A stretch of DNA of 59,896 bases from an uncultured Verrucomicrobiota bacterium (GCA_949298545.1 CASFWX010000023.1:1-59896); one strand, 5' to 3'. Shown: positions 28,044-36,966, numbered from the stretch's first letter. Notes: generated from the letters alone by a model not told the origin. Translations and numbers: made by a program.

Positions 28044-28628
28044 TCATATCCAAAGCCAGTCGGCCTCCGCCAGTTTATGGCGCAATGCAAGCGTATTCGC
28101 GCGAATATTGCACTTGGGAGAGAAATCGCTGACAAGTTTATACATGGCGAGTTTTTTGCCGTAAATTTTTGCGGCTCTGGCGAACGCATAACCTTCCATA
28201 TCGACAAGCTCGGCAAGTTTTCCCGCCCGAATCCTATCGCTTCTAGTCTCCACAGGGCGGCTTGAAGTGACAAGAGTTTTCCCGGATTTAGATAAGTCAA
28301 AAACATGGTCGTTGTAAGGTTCAATACACGACGAGGCTGATATTTTATACAAAAAACCCATTTTTGCATGTTCTTCTCCTTTGGGAAGTTTAAAATTCAT
28401 CGTTCTTCCAGCCATGCCTACATTTAAAGCAGAGGAAAATCTGTATTCTCCCGCTGCCCAGGCAAACGCCGCATAAGCGTTTACCAAACCTATGCCGCTA
28501 ATTACCACGAGCGATTTTTTTGATTTCCAAACTTCAAAAGGGCGAGTCTTAAGTTTTTTAAACCCAAATTTTCCGGAATTCAAGACGTCGCAGACTTCCC
28601 ATATGGCAGCTGCAAATATAACTTTCAT
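28044..28628 (-). CDS. mqnB: Futalosine hydrolase
   Basis: MqnB removes hypoxanthine from futalosine to give dehypoxanthine futalosine in the futalosine menaquinone route. The 194-residue product is a nucleoside-phosphorylase-fold protein with the substrate-binding SGIGLVNAYAAFAW and the purine/ribose-contact motif VDMEGYAFARA. Its position right after mqnD, with an ATGA overlap, supports the assignment over a generic phosphorylase. It shows less similarity at the C-terminus than typical members. Confidence 0.87.
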   Translation of the reverse strand: MKVIFAAAIWEVCDVLNSGKFGFKKLKTRPFEVWKSKKSLVVISGIGLVNAYAAFAWAAGEYRFSSALNVGMAGRTMNFKLPKGEEHAKMGFLYKISASSCIEPYNDHVFDLSKSGKTLVTSSRPVETRSDRIRAGKLAELVDMEGYAFARAAKIYGKKLAMYKLVSDFSPKCNIRANTLALRHKLAEADWLWI

Positions 28629-29377
28629 ATCTCGAGATTTTTTAGAAGTTTTTCTCTAAATGGGGAAATATCCAAGGAATACTCGTTTACAAACGCCCAT
28701 ATGTGCTTTTGCAGAATGTCCTCAGCCAAATACTGCGCCTTTTCCCTCACGTACGGCATGCATTTATCAGGAGATGCAAATGCCGCAGCAATACTTTTGC
28801 ACATTAAACCCTCCAAATCTTTTTTTAGATGGGAGAAATCGCGGCGCACGCAGATACAGCCCAAAGGAACCGGCAAACCTGTCTTTTCAGTCCACCACTT
28901 CCCCAGATCTGCCGCCAATGCGAGCCCGAAATCTTCAAAAACGAAACGCCCCTCGTGTATTAGAACCCCGGAAGAAAATCTCCCGGAAGCGACGGCTTCG
29001 ACTATATCCCTAAAAAACATCGCTTCCATCTTGATCCCGGTTCCCGCATAAGATTTTAGAAGCATAGCCGCCGTAGTGTTCAAACCCGGTACAGCCACGG
29101 GAGAAGAGGCGTCAAACAAACAATCCTTTCGGGTTATTAGGACAGGCCCCGTTCCTATGCCGAGAGCAGCCCCTGCGTCGAGAAGCTCGTATTTGTCGCG
29201 CAAATTCATATAAGCGGCAAAGGAAAGTTTCGTCACGGGAAATTTGCCGGATTCGGCAGCCATATTCAAGGTTTCAATATCCTCAAACACGAATTCAAAA
29301 TCCGACGGCAACTCTCCGCTAATGAGATGAAAATAAGAAAAAGTGTCGTTGGGACACGGTGTGATTGCAAATTTCAT
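28625..29377 (-). CDS. mqnD: 1,4-dihydroxy-6-naphthoate synthase
   Basis: MqnD converts cyclic dehypoxanthine futalosine to 1,4-dihydroxy-6-naphthoate. The protein starts with the family signature MKFAITPCPNDTFSY and continues with the two-domain periplasmic-binding-protein-like fold. Diagnostic stretches are AGTGIKMEAM and VLIHEGRFVFEDFGLALAADLG. The frame extends upstream to a TTG at 29437, but the ATG at 29377 coincides with the conserved N-terminus and gives 250 residues. It overlaps mqnB by four bases and begins about 12 bases after the mqnC stop. Confidence 0.94.
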   Translation of the reverse strand: MKFAITPCPNDTFSYFHLISGELPSDFEFVFEDIETLNMAAESGKFPVTKLSFAAYMNLRDKYELLDAGAALGIGTGPVLITRKDCLFDASSPVAVPGLNTTAAMLLKSYAGTGIKMEAMFFRDIVEAVASGRFSSGVLIHEGRFVFEDFGLALAADLGKWWTEKTGLPVPLGCICVRRDFSHLKKDLEGLMCKSIAAAFASPDKCMPYVREKAQYLAEDILQKHIWAFVNEYSLDISPFREKLLKNLEI

Positions 29378-29388
29378 TTTAGATAGAT

Positions 29389-30477
29389 TCAAAATGTTCT
29401 GAGAGTCTTGTAAAACCCGTCGCGCTCGCGCGGACAAAATCCAGCATTTAATATTGTGCGGCGCATGTTCTGGGCCGTAGCCTTGTTGTCTATTCCGGCG
29501 GCGCGCACGACCATTTCGTCCATTAATACGCCCCCGACATCGTTCGCACCGAAACCAAGAGCTATTTCCGCAATTTTTAAGCCTTCTGTCAGCCAGCCGG
29601 ACTGTATATATTTAATATTGTCCAGCCATGCCCTGGCTATTGCTATGGTCTTCAAGAACTCCGGGGCCCCGACGCGCTGTAGACGCCCCTCTAACATAGT
29701 ATTTTCAGGAGCTACCGGCCAAGCGATAAACGCGTCGAACACCCCGATTTCGTCTTGAAGCGAGCGCACTATATCAAAGTGTTCAAGGCGTTCAGTAAAA
29801 GTTTCGCCGAGCCCGAAAGTCATCGTGGCCGAAGACCTCATTCCAAACTTCGCAAGGGCCCGCATGACTGAAACCCATTCCTCGACGGAACACTTGTTTC
29901 CGCAAACACTTTTCCTTATGCGGGGCACGAGCATATCCGCCGCTCCCGGAACGGAATCTGCACCTGCGGATTTCAAGCCCGCCACGGCGGCTTCTATAGA
30001 AACTCCAGCTGCGCGGGCGAACCAAACAATTTCAGAAGGGGAAAAGACATGCAGGCAAAGTTTTGGAAATGCTGATTTTATCTTCTTCAATAAGCTTTCC
30101 GCCCATGCTAGAGTAAAATCTTCGTGCAAGCCGCCTTGGAGCATAATTTGAACTGCGCCGCGCCCGACCGCGTCGGAACAAATCTCGAGTATTTCGCCAT
30201 CTGAAAGCCTAAATGAATCGACCCTGCCGGCGCGCGCGTGGTAGGCGCAAAACCCGCATTGGGCGCGGCAAACATTCGAATAGTTTATCATGCGGTTGAC
30301 GATATAGCCAACTTCGCCCGAAGGATCCAAGCGGGAGAGCTGGAAACGCGCCAATTCCGCCGCCTCGAAAATTGAAAGGCTTTCGAGTTCCCGTGCGTCG
30401 GAAAGCGAGAGGCGCCGCCCTGCGGACAATTTTTTAATAAGTTCCATGTTCGGAAACGTAGTTGAAAGCCCGCTCAA
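29389..30477 (-). CDS. mqnC: Dehypoxanthine futalosine cyclase (radical SAM)
   Basis: This is a radical SAM enzyme that cyclises dehypoxanthine futalosine. The [4Fe-4S]-binding Cx3Cx2C is CRAQCGFC in NYSNVCRAQCGFCAYH. The family pattern IMLQGGLHEDFTLAW and HVFSPSEIVWFARAAGVS follow. The C-terminus AGFCPRERDGFYKTL matches MqnC rather than MqnE. The start at 30477 overlaps mqnA by 44 bases; the ATG at 30447 (MELIKKLSAG) is an alternative that leaves 14 bases of overlap. The protein has 362 or 352 residues. Confidence 0.93.
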   Translation of the reverse strand: MSGLSTTFPNMELIKKLSAGRRLSLSDARELESLSIFEAAELARFQLSRLDPSGEVGYIVNRMINYSNVCRAQCGFCAYHARAGRVDSFRLSDGEILEICSDAVGRGAVQIMLQGGLHEDFTLAWAESLLKKIKSAFPKLCLHVFSPSEIVWFARAAGVSIEAAVAGLKSAGADSVPGAADMLVPRIRKSVCGNKCSVEEWVSVMRALAKFGMRSSATMTFGLGETFTERLEHFDIVRSLQDEIGVFDAFIAWPVAPENTMLEGRLQRVGAPEFLKTIAIARAWLDNIKYIQSGWLTEGLKIAEIALGFGANDVGGVLMDEMVVRAAGIDNKATAQNMRRTILNAGFCPRERDGFYKTLRTF

Positions 30478-31192
30478 ATATGTCGGGCGGAAATTTAAAA
30501 ATCAATCTGTCATAGTATTTCTCGAGCGTCTGCACTGAAATCTCCCTGCCCTGCGACTCGAAAAACATCTTTTGGGCGATTGAGATCTGGGCGGCCCGTT
30601 CTGCCTGAAATTTTTTCAAAGACCTTTCCGCGTAATTTCGAACTTGCGGAGCAATCTCGGCATACAAGGCCTTTTTCACGACGTACACCGCGTAAATCAT
30701 GGGAATTCCGACTGTCTCCTTCCAAAGTTCCCCGAGGTCGTACGAGAAGTCGAAATTTCTCTCGGCAAATGCCATTGCGGGATTGCCTATCAGCAAAACA
30801 GCGTCGGCTGCCTTTAAATCCCCAGTGGTGTCCGATAACAAATCGAACCCGTATTTTATCATGCAAACATGCCTAAATGCGCGGGACGAGGTTCCAGTTT
30901 GGCTGGTCACATAAATTTTTTTCCCAGCCAAATCGGGAAGCCTGTAGCGCGAAAAGAGCTTTATGGAGATAATCTGGCCATCTCCGCCTATGCAATATTC
31001 GGGTATTACCGCATAATTTTTGCATATTTGCGGATAGATCCAGCGGGACACCAGCGATACGTCAAGAAGGCCCTTTTCCGCGAGCGAATTTAACTGCGAA
31101 GGAACCGCCGAAAAAATTTCAAAATTTTTCGGGATATCCGCGCAAAAGAGCGGAAGGCTGTTGATATATGAAACTCTGCCGAACTTATACAT
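30434..31192 (-). CDS. mqnA: Chorismate dehydratase
   Basis: MqnA makes 3-[(1-carboxyvinyl)oxy]benzoate from chorismate, the first committed step of the pathway. The 252-residue product begins with the family signature FGRVSYINSLPLF. It continues with the binding-protein-like fold containing DVSLVSRWIYPQI and GKKIYVTSQTGTSSRAF. It overlaps the mqnE stop by eight bases and the mqnC start by up to 44, so the five genes should be one transcript. Confidence 0.94.
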   Translation of the reverse strand: MYKFGRVSYINSLPLFCADIPKNFEIFSAVPSQLNSLAEKGLLDVSLVSRWIYPQICKNYAVIPEYCIGGDGQIISIKLFSRYRLPDLAGKKIYVTSQTGTSSRAFRHVCMIKYGFDLLSDTTGDLKAADAVLLIGNPAMAFAERNFDFSYDLGELWKETVGIPMIYAVYVVKKALYAEIAPQVRNYAERSLKKFQAERAAQISIAQKMFFESQGREISVQTLEKYYDRLIFKFPPDIFERAFNYVSEHGTY

Positions 31193-32222
31193 AGTTGGAG
31201 TTTGTCTTCACCGGTTTAAATCCCGCCCCCTCTATCGTTGCCCTGACAGAATTCTCCGTCCGGAGGACTTTATTCGCGCCCGCGGAGGCGGCGACTTCTT
31301 CCTGCCAGTGTGTCCCGCCGACGTCGTCGGCGCCGAAATTAAGAAGCACTTGGGCGAACCTGTCGCCAAAATGCGGGAGCGGAACGCGCACGTGCGAAAA
31401 ATTATCTAAAAATAAGCGCGAAAGGGAACATATTTTCAAATCGTAAAGGCCGGAATCTTTCGCGGGTATCGGGCAATTTTTTCCGCGCCTGAACGGCAGC
31501 GGAACGAATGCTTTGAACCCTCCCGTTTCGTCTTGAAGCGCGCGCAAACGCGACAAGTGGTCGACCACGCTTTCGGGAGACTCCACATGTCCGTAAAGCA
31601 TCGTCGCGTTTGTCTTCACGCCGCATTGGTGTGCGGTCCTCATCGCTTCGAGCCACTCGTCTCCGCTCAGCTTTTTAGGAGCGATCCTCGCCCTGACGGA
31701 ACTGTCAAAAATCTCCGCCCCCCCTCCTGGAAGGGCGTCGACTCCGGCTTCCGACAAAATCCGAAAAACTTCCGCCAGGGGCTTCCCCGAGACTTCTGCC
31801 ATCAGAGCGCACTCTGAAACAGTAAATGCAACCAGATTGAGAGTATTGTCGACCTCTTTTACGGCGCGCGCAACCCCGATATAATATTCGAGGGGAAGCT
31901 TAGAATATATGCCGCCTATTATATGTATCTCCCGCGCGCCGCGCTTGGCAAAATCCTCCACCCGGGAACTTATTTGTTTTGCCGTGAGCAAATAGGCTCC
32001 GCTGCTTCCCTCGGCGCGCGAGAAAGAGCAAATCGGGCACATCGCCTCGCAAATGTTCGAATAGCTGACGGCCGCGTTGACCGCATAATAGGCTTTATCC
32101 GCATGCACCTTTCGCCGCAACGCGTCCGCGCGGGCTCCGATCTCAAACGCAGAAGCGTTTTTTAGAAGGCTCAAAGCTTCCGCCTCTCCCATCCTTTGCG
32201 ACCTTTCAACGCCTTTTTCCAT
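31185..32222 (-). CDS. mqnE: Aminofutalosine synthase (radical SAM)
   Basis: MqnE joins the MqnA product to an adenosyl radical to give 6-amino-6-deoxyfutalosine. The Cx3Cx2C cluster motif is CEAMCPIC in SYSNICEAMCPICSFSR. The signature TNATMLYGHVESPE followed by LRALQDETGGFKAFVPL is diagnostic of MqnE. The length of 345 residues is normal. The chosen start at 32222 follows a TTGACA box closely; the ATG at 32192 (MGEAEALSLL) is an alternative. It heads the minus-strand operon. Confidence 0.93.
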   Translation of the reverse strand: MEKGVERSQRMGEAEALSLLKNASAFEIGARADALRRKVHADKAYYAVNAAVSYSNICEAMCPICSFSRAEGSSGAYLLTAKQISSRVEDFAKRGAREIHIIGGIYSKLPLEYYIGVARAVKEVDNTLNLVAFTVSECALMAEVSGKPLAEVFRILSEAGVDALPGGGAEIFDSSVRARIAPKKLSGDEWLEAMRTAHQCGVKTNATMLYGHVESPESVVDHLSRLRALQDETGGFKAFVPLPFRRGKNCPIPAKDSGLYDLKICSLSRLFLDNFSHVRVPLPHFGDRFAQVLLNFGADDVGGTHWQEEVAASAGANKVLRTENSVRATIEGAGFKPVKTNSNYV

Positions 32223-32229
32223 TCAAACA

Positions 32230-32257
32230 ACCATGGAAAGATGAAGATTTTTGTCAA
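32230..32257 (-). promoter_or_regulatory. Candidate promoter of the mqnE-mqnB operon
   Basis: On the minus strand TTGACA (32257-32252) and CATGGT (32235-32230) are spaced by 16 bases, with the mqnE ATG only eight bases further. The same bases read TTGTCA toward the plus arm, so a shared bidirectional region is possible. The -10 is weak. If this -10 is real, the first ATG would be nearly leaderless and the ATG at 32192 would have a 30-base leader. Confidence 0.35.
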
Positions 32258-32316
32258 CTTTCAAAAAGAATCGAAATTGTTTGCGATTCCCGCGGGCGTT
32301 TTGTTTTACTACCGCG

Positions 32317-33177
32317 ATGAATTTCTTTAACGGATTAAAGACATATTCCGAATTGGTAAAAATAGCCCACACCCTATTTGCGCTCCCCTTCGCCCTCGCC
32401 GCTCTCTGCCTGGCATATATCAAGGGATACGAGATTACTTTGGGCAAGCTCGCCGCCGTCGCCATTGCATTCGCCGCCGCCCGCTCGGCTGCCATGGGAT
32501 TTAACAGAATCGCCGATATCGACGTTGACGCTCTAAATCCGCGCACAAAAAACCGGCCTTCCATAAACGGCAAGATATCCAAGAAACAAATGATATTTTT
32601 TACGGGATTATCGGCTTTAATATTTGTCGCTTCAGCCTTTTCGATAAACTTCGCGTGCTTCTGGCTGTCTTTCCCCGCTTTGGCGGTTTTATTCGGATAT
32701 TCCTATTGCAAGCGCTTTACTTTCGCTTCTCATTATATGCTTGGCATTGCCCTCGCGCTCGCCCCGATAGGCGCATGGATCGCGGCGGCAGATTCGCTTT
32801 ATTTGCCCATACTTGCCCTCGGCGCTGCCCTCCTTTTTAACATATCGTCGTTCGATATCATATATTCGCTCCAGGATTTGGATTTCGACAAGGCGCACAG
32901 CCTGCATTCAATTCCCGCAAGATTCGGCAGAAGAAACGCGCTTTTATTGGCCGCTTTCGGTTTTCTTGCTGCCTTTGCCTTATTTATTTTCACGGGGCTT
33001 CTATTTTCTCTGAACGCTTTCTATTTCGCATGCTCCTGCGCGATAGGCGCGCTGTATCTTGCGGGAATAATAACCACCTTGAACTGCGGCTTGAAGCGTG
33101 TAAACCTTGTATTTTTCTACATTAACGTCTGCGTTTCCGCTTTGCAGTTCTTTGGGATTGCCTCCAATCTTTTTTAG
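32317..33177 (+). CDS. mqnP: UbiA-family prenyltransferase (MqnP-like)
   Basis: This is an integral membrane prenyltransferase that should attach the isoprenoid tail to 1,4-dihydroxy-6-naphthoate. The two Asp-rich motifs are NRIADIDVDALNPRTKNRP (residues 63-81, with D67, D69 and D71) and DLDFDKAHSLHSIPARFG. About eight hydrophobic segments are visible. The ATG at 32317 starts directly at the conserved N-terminus (MNFFNGLKTYSELVKI, 286 residues); the longer frame from 32251 is not needed. Its position beside mqn genes and ubiX/ubiD favours MqnP over ubiquinone UbiA. Confidence 0.92.
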   Translation: MNFFNGLKTYSELVKIAHTLFALPFALAALCLAYIKGYEITLGKLAAVAIAFAAARSAAMGFNRIADIDVDALNPRTKNRPSINGKISKKQMIFFTGLSALIFVASAFSINFACFWLSFPALAVLFGYSYCKRFTFASHYMLGIALALAPIGAWIAAADSLYLPILALGAALLFNISSFDIIYSLQDLDFDKAHSLHSIPARFGRRNALLLAAFGFLAAFALFIFTGLLFSLNAFYFACSCAIGALYLAGIITTLNCGLKRVNLVFFYINVCVSALQFFGIASNLF

Positions 33178-33183
33178 CTTTTT

Positions 33184-33789
33184 ATGGCAAATATGAAAAA
33201 ACGCGCAGTAGTTGCAATAAGCGGTGCGTCGGGCGTGATTTACGGATTGCGCCTGCTAAAGATGCTGTTGGCATGCGACTGCCAAATATATTGCACCGTC
33301 ACAGGCGCCGCCCGCAAAATAGCCGCCTTGGAGCTCGGTTCCGAAAACATTCACGGGCTGCTCGAGAAAATGTGCTCTCCGGAAGAAAAAAACATGTCCG
33401 GCAAGCTCAATTTTTACGACAATGCGGATTTTTCCGCTCCGATGGCGAGCGGTTCCTTCAAATTTGACGCCATGGCGGTCATTCCCTGCTCCATGAAAAC
33501 ACTTGGAAAAATCGCGTACTCCGCCGGAGACTGCGTGGCTGTGAGAGCTGCGGAAGTTGCATTGAAAGAAAGGCGGAGGCTCGTGGTCGTACCGAGAGAA
33601 ACTCCTTTGGCCTTGACACACTTGCGGGCGATGTGCTCGCTTTCCGAAGCGGGAGCCGTCGTCCTTCCCGCATGCCCGGCTTTTTATAATTCTCCCAAAA
33701 GCGCGGAGGATTTTGCGGATTTTATAGCGGCGAAAACCCTTAACGCCATGGGATTTGAACAGGAATTTCTAAAGGAATGGGGCGTATGA
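33184..33789 (+). CDS. ubiX: UbiX-type flavin prenyltransferase
   Basis: It makes the prenylated FMN cofactor needed by UbiD-type decarboxylases. The FMN-binding GASG is in AISGASGVIYG near residues 11-20. VIPCSMKTLGKIAYSAGD and VVPRETPLALTHLRAM are characteristic. The length of 201 residues is normal. It begins six bases after the prenyltransferase and overlaps the decarboxylase gene by four bases, so its cofactor very likely serves that enzyme (the MqnM role). Confidence 0.95.
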   Translation: MANMKKRAVVAISGASGVIYGLRLLKMLLACDCQIYCTVTGAARKIAALELGSENIHGLLEKMCSPEEKNMSGKLNFYDNADFSAPMASGSFKFDAMAVIPCSMKTLGKIAYSAGDCVAVRAAEVALKERRRLVVVPRETPLALTHLRAMCSLSEAGAVVLPACPAFYNSPKSAEDFADFIAAKTLNAMGFEQEFLKEWGV

Positions 33790-35570
33790 AAAAAAGCTAC
33801 AAGGACATACAAGACTTTATAAAAACCCTGGAAGATGAAAACGAGCTTCTGCGAATTTCCAAAGAAGTATCGCCTGAACTCGATATATCAAAGATCACCG
33901 ACGCCGAGTCTAAAAAACCCGGTGGGGGCAAGGCCCTGCTCTTCGAAAATGTAGTCAAAGACGGTAAAAAAACTTTTCCCGTGGCGACAAACCTGTTCGG
34001 CAGCGAAAAGAGAATGTCGATGGCCTTAGGAGTCGAAAATTTTGGGCATGCGCAAAGAAAAATCGAGGAGATCGTGAGCCTGCGAGCCCCCAAAAATTTT
34101 TCCGAATTTCTGGAAACAGCCAAAAAGTTTCTGCCGCTAACGCTCATCGCCCCCCGGAAATGCCGCGCCAAAACGCCGCCCTGCCAAGAAGTGGTAATGA
34201 AGGGCGAAGATGTCGATTTATCACAAATTCCGGTCCTAAAATGCTGGCCCAAAGATGGCGGGGCGTTCTTTACGCTGCCGCTTGTGTTCACGCGCTCGCC
34301 CGATAAAAAGGAAAGAAACTTGGGCATGTACAGGCTCCAAGTTTTCGATAAAAATACAACGGGCATGCATTGGCATATCCACAAGGACGGAGCACATTTT
34401 TTTAGGGAATATTCGGAGTTGAACATGCGCATGCCTGTCGCAGTCGCCGTTGGGGCGGATCCTGCCAGCGTCTATGCCGCCACTGCCCCGCTCCCAAGAG
34501 GGGCGGACGAGCTTTTACTTGCAGGATTTTTTAGGGGGAAAGGAGTCCCAATGGCGAAATGCCTAACTGTCGACCTCGAAGTTCCAGCCGACGCCGAATT
34601 CGTACTTGAAGGATACGTCGACCCGAAAGAACGGCGCCTTGAAGGGCCATTCGGGGACCATACCGGATACTATTCCGCCGCGGACATGTATCCCGTATTT
34701 CACGTGACGGCGCTCACGCGCAAAGAAAAGCCCGTCTATTGCGCGACATTGGTCGGCCCTCCGCCAATGGAGGATTGCTATATGGCAAAAGCCACAGAAA
34801 GAATATTTCTCCCCTTGCTGCGCTCCCTGATGCCGGAAATCGTCGATATCTTTATGCCCTGGGAAGGCGTTTTCCACAATATCGCAATAGTTTCCATAGA
34901 CAAAGAGTATCCCGCACATGCCCGCAAAGTCGCGAACGGATTGTGGGGCCAGGGACAAATGAGTTTTTGCAAGGCGCTCGTCTTTGTGGACAGAAACGTC
35001 ATTCCTTCTGATCTCGGAAAAATTTGGAGCCTATTCCTCGAGAGCTTCGATCCAACCGAAGACGCATTTCTATCGGGCGGAATATTGGACGTGCTCGACC
35101 ATTCGTCGCCTAAAGCAAATATGGGCTCAAAAATCGGATTCGACCTCACGCGGCGCGCGCGCGGCGAACCCGCAAAGAAATCCTTCATTCCCGAGCCGGC
35201 GTCCCTTGAGGATACGACAAACATCGAAAACTTTATGCGAAAAAATTTTAAAGGATTTGAAGGGATCGTGTTCTCGAAAGGCTTTTGCGCTGTCGCCATA
35301 GACAAGGCGGGAGAAAAAGGGCGCGATATACTCTCCGCCCTCGAAAATTCCAAGCTTTTTGAAGGCAAGTTTCGGGCGCTCGCGCTGTTTGACGCAGATG
35401 TGGATATTTCAGACACTTCGAAGATTCTGTGGAAAATTTTTAACAACGTCGATCCCGAGCGGGACATTCTCTTCTGCAAGAGCGGGCTGTGCATGGTAGA
35501 CGCCTGCAAAAAGAGCCGCGCCGAAGGACATCCGCGCGAATGGCCGGAAGAATTGCGCTTCGACAAATAA
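33786..35570 (+). CDS. mqnL: UbiD-family decarboxylase (MqnL-like, menaquinone)
   Basis: It should decarboxylate the prenylated naphthoate to demethylmenaquinol using prenyl-FMN. Family residues are seen in NTTGMHWHIHKDGA and KERRLEGPFGDHTGYYS, which contains the E-x-P-F-G catalytic segment. The ATG at 33786 overlaps the ubiX stop as ATGA and gives 594 residues; a TTG or GTG at 33777 is less likely. It ends the plus arm of the menaquinone locus. The family is certain and the pathway role is inferred from neighbours. Confidence 0.92.
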   Translation: MKKSYKDIQDFIKTLEDENELLRISKEVSPELDISKITDAESKKPGGGKALLFENVVKDGKKTFPVATNLFGSEKRMSMALGVENFGHAQRKIEEIVSLRAPKNFSEFLETAKKFLPLTLIAPRKCRAKTPPCQEVVMKGEDVDLSQIPVLKCWPKDGGAFFTLPLVFTRSPDKKERNLGMYRLQVFDKNTTGMHWHIHKDGAHFFREYSELNMRMPVAVAVGADPASVYAATAPLPRGADELLLAGFFRGKGVPMAKCLTVDLEVPADAEFVLEGYVDPKERRLEGPFGDHTGYYSAADMYPVFHVTALTRKEKPVYCATLVGPPPMEDCYMAKATERIFLPLLRSLMPEIVDIFMPWEGVFHNIAIVSIDKEYPAHARKVANGLWGQGQMSFCKALVFVDRNVIPSDLGKIWSLFLESFDPTEDAFLSGGILDVLDHSSPKANMGSKIGFDLTRRARGEPAKKSFIPEPASLEDTTNIENFMRKNFKGFEGIVFSKGFCAVAIDKAGEKGRDILSALENSKLFEGKFRALALFDADVDISDTSKILWKIFNNVDPERDILFCKSGLCMVDACKKSRAEGHPREWPEELRFDK

Positions 35571-35615
35571 ACTTGTAAAAAAAATAAATTGCCGATTTAT
35601 TTTAAGTAGAAATCT

Positions 35616-36218
35616 ATGCAAAATTCGACTTTTGAAAACGTCATCAGCGCGGCGAATGAATGGATATCGCTGGCGATAGACACCATTAAAACCGCATGGA
35701 AACAGCCAAATGCGCCCGAAATGCTTGGAATTGCGCTCGCCTTGGCTGTTGTATTGGTATTGATTCGCAAAATAAAGAGCGGACGCGCTCCGATAAAACT
35801 TTTCGACAATCGCGTCGGCGTAGTACAAGTATCACGCAAAGCTCTGGACGAGCTGGTTCAGAGCGTCTGTTATAGCCTGGGGGCATTGAACCGCCCAGAC
35901 GTCAAAATATATACGCGCCGCGGACGTTTCTATATGACTGTCGCTTTAAAACTCGAATCCGGACAAAAGCTCCAAGACGCGACACAAGAAATACAAAACG
36001 CCCTCACCTCGGCCTTCCGCGAACATCTAGGTGTGGAAAAGCTCGGCAGAATCGACGTTAAAATAACGGGTTTTAAAGGTCTGATATACAAGCCTACTAC
36101 AAAATTCCTCCCCCCCGTGCCAGACGACGAGGACGACGATATTCTAATGGAAAAAACTCCCGTGCTCGGCGCCCTCGATACCGACAAGAAAACTGAGGGC
36201 AAAAGCGAAAATCTTTAA
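35616..36218 (+). CDS. Asp23/AmaP-like membrane-anchored protein
   Basis: This 200-residue protein has one membrane segment near residues 35-52 and a cytoplasmic domain resembling the Asp23/Gls24/AmaP alkaline-shock family. The matching stretch runs from VGVVQVSRKALDELVQ through VKIYTRRGRFYMTVALKLE to VEKLGRIDVKITGF. The C-terminal tail is acidic. In Firmicutes such proteins are linked to envelope stress; here the role is unknown. It lies 45 bases after the menaquinone decarboxylase gene and 20 bases before thiE on the same strand. Confidence 0.65.
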   Translation: MQNSTFENVISAANEWISLAIDTIKTAWKQPNAPEMLGIALALAVVLVLIRKIKSGRAPIKLFDNRVGVVQVSRKALDELVQSVCYSLGALNRPDVKIYTRRGRFYMTVALKLESGQKLQDATQEIQNALTSAFREHLGVEKLGRIDVKITGFKGLIYKPTTKFLPPVPDDEDDDILMEKTPVLGALDTDKKTEGKSENL

Positions 36219-36238
36219 ATTATACAGCCCCAAACGCC

Positions 36239-36898
36239 ATGGGCGCATTGTCTGAAAAATTGGAAAAAATCCGTTTCTACGGAATTCTCGATACGGGTTA
36301 TGTCGCAAGAGAATCTCTCTTTAAAAAGTGCCGCGAACTTATAGACTCGGGAATAAGGATAATCCAGTTGCGGGCAAAAAGCGAAAGTCCAGCCGAACGC
36401 AAAGAAATAGCCCTTGAAATATTCCCCCTCTTCCAAAAGAACGAATCCCCGATTTTAATCATAAACGACGATGCCGAACTCGCGGCCTCCCTCCCCAGTG
36501 CCGGGCTCCATGTGGGCCAGGACGATATTTCCCCGCAAAAGGCGCGAGAAATAATTGGTTCAGACCGGATTCTCGGATTGTCGACCCATTCCCGAAAGCA
36601 GGCTGAAGAAGCTGCGAGTATGGCTCAAACCATAGACTATTTTGCAGTTGGCCCCGTATATCCGACTGCAACCAAAAAAGGGCGTCCGGCAGTGGGGCTC
36701 GGGCTTGTGGAATGGGTTGCAAAAGAGCTTAAGCCGCCACTCCCCTGGTTTGCCATCGGCGGAATAAACATGAAAACGGCCCAATATGTGCGAAAAGCCG
36801 GCGCTGAACGAATCGTGGCGGTATCTGAAGTTTTGCGAGCAAAGGATTCCGGCGCTGCCGCAAAATCGCTCGAAAATATCTTTTGGGGCAACGCCTAA
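36239..36898 (+). CDS. thiE: Thiamine phosphate synthase
   Basis: ThiE couples HMP-PP and thiazole phosphate to give thiamine phosphate. The TIM-barrel motifs are IIQLRAKS, ILIINDDAELAA, GLHVGQDD, GLSTHS, GPVYPTATKKG and AIGGI. The length of 219 residues is normal. The gene is the last of a same-strand group and the stop codon itself lies inside the first copy of a 24-base repeat. No thi-box riboswitch is visible before it, which fits a gene inside an operon. Confidence 0.95.
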   Translation: MGALSEKLEKIRFYGILDTGYVARESLFKKCRELIDSGIRIIQLRAKSESPAERKEIALEIFPLFQKNESPILIINDDAELAASLPSAGLHVGQDDISPQKAREIIGSDRILGLSTHSRKQAEEAASMAQTIDYFAVGPVYPTATKKGRPAVGLGLVEWVAKELKPPLPWFAIGGINMKTAQYVRKAGAERIVAVSEVLRAKDSGAAAKSLENIFWGNA

Positions 36899-36966
36899 TA
36901 GGCAGGCAGCCCCATTGCGCTTCCCTGTTCTACCTTTTTGACCAACGCTTAATAGGCAGGCAGCCC
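36889..36966. repeat. 24-base direct repeat at the 3' end of thiE
   Basis: CAACGC(C/T)TAATAGGCAGG followed by CAGCCC occurs at 36889-36912 and again at 36943-36966, with one mismatch, so the period is 54 bases. The first copy includes the thiE stop. Similarity extends a few bases upstream (CTTTT). It is either a small tandem duplication of the thiE end or an inserted element. Confidence 0.8.
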
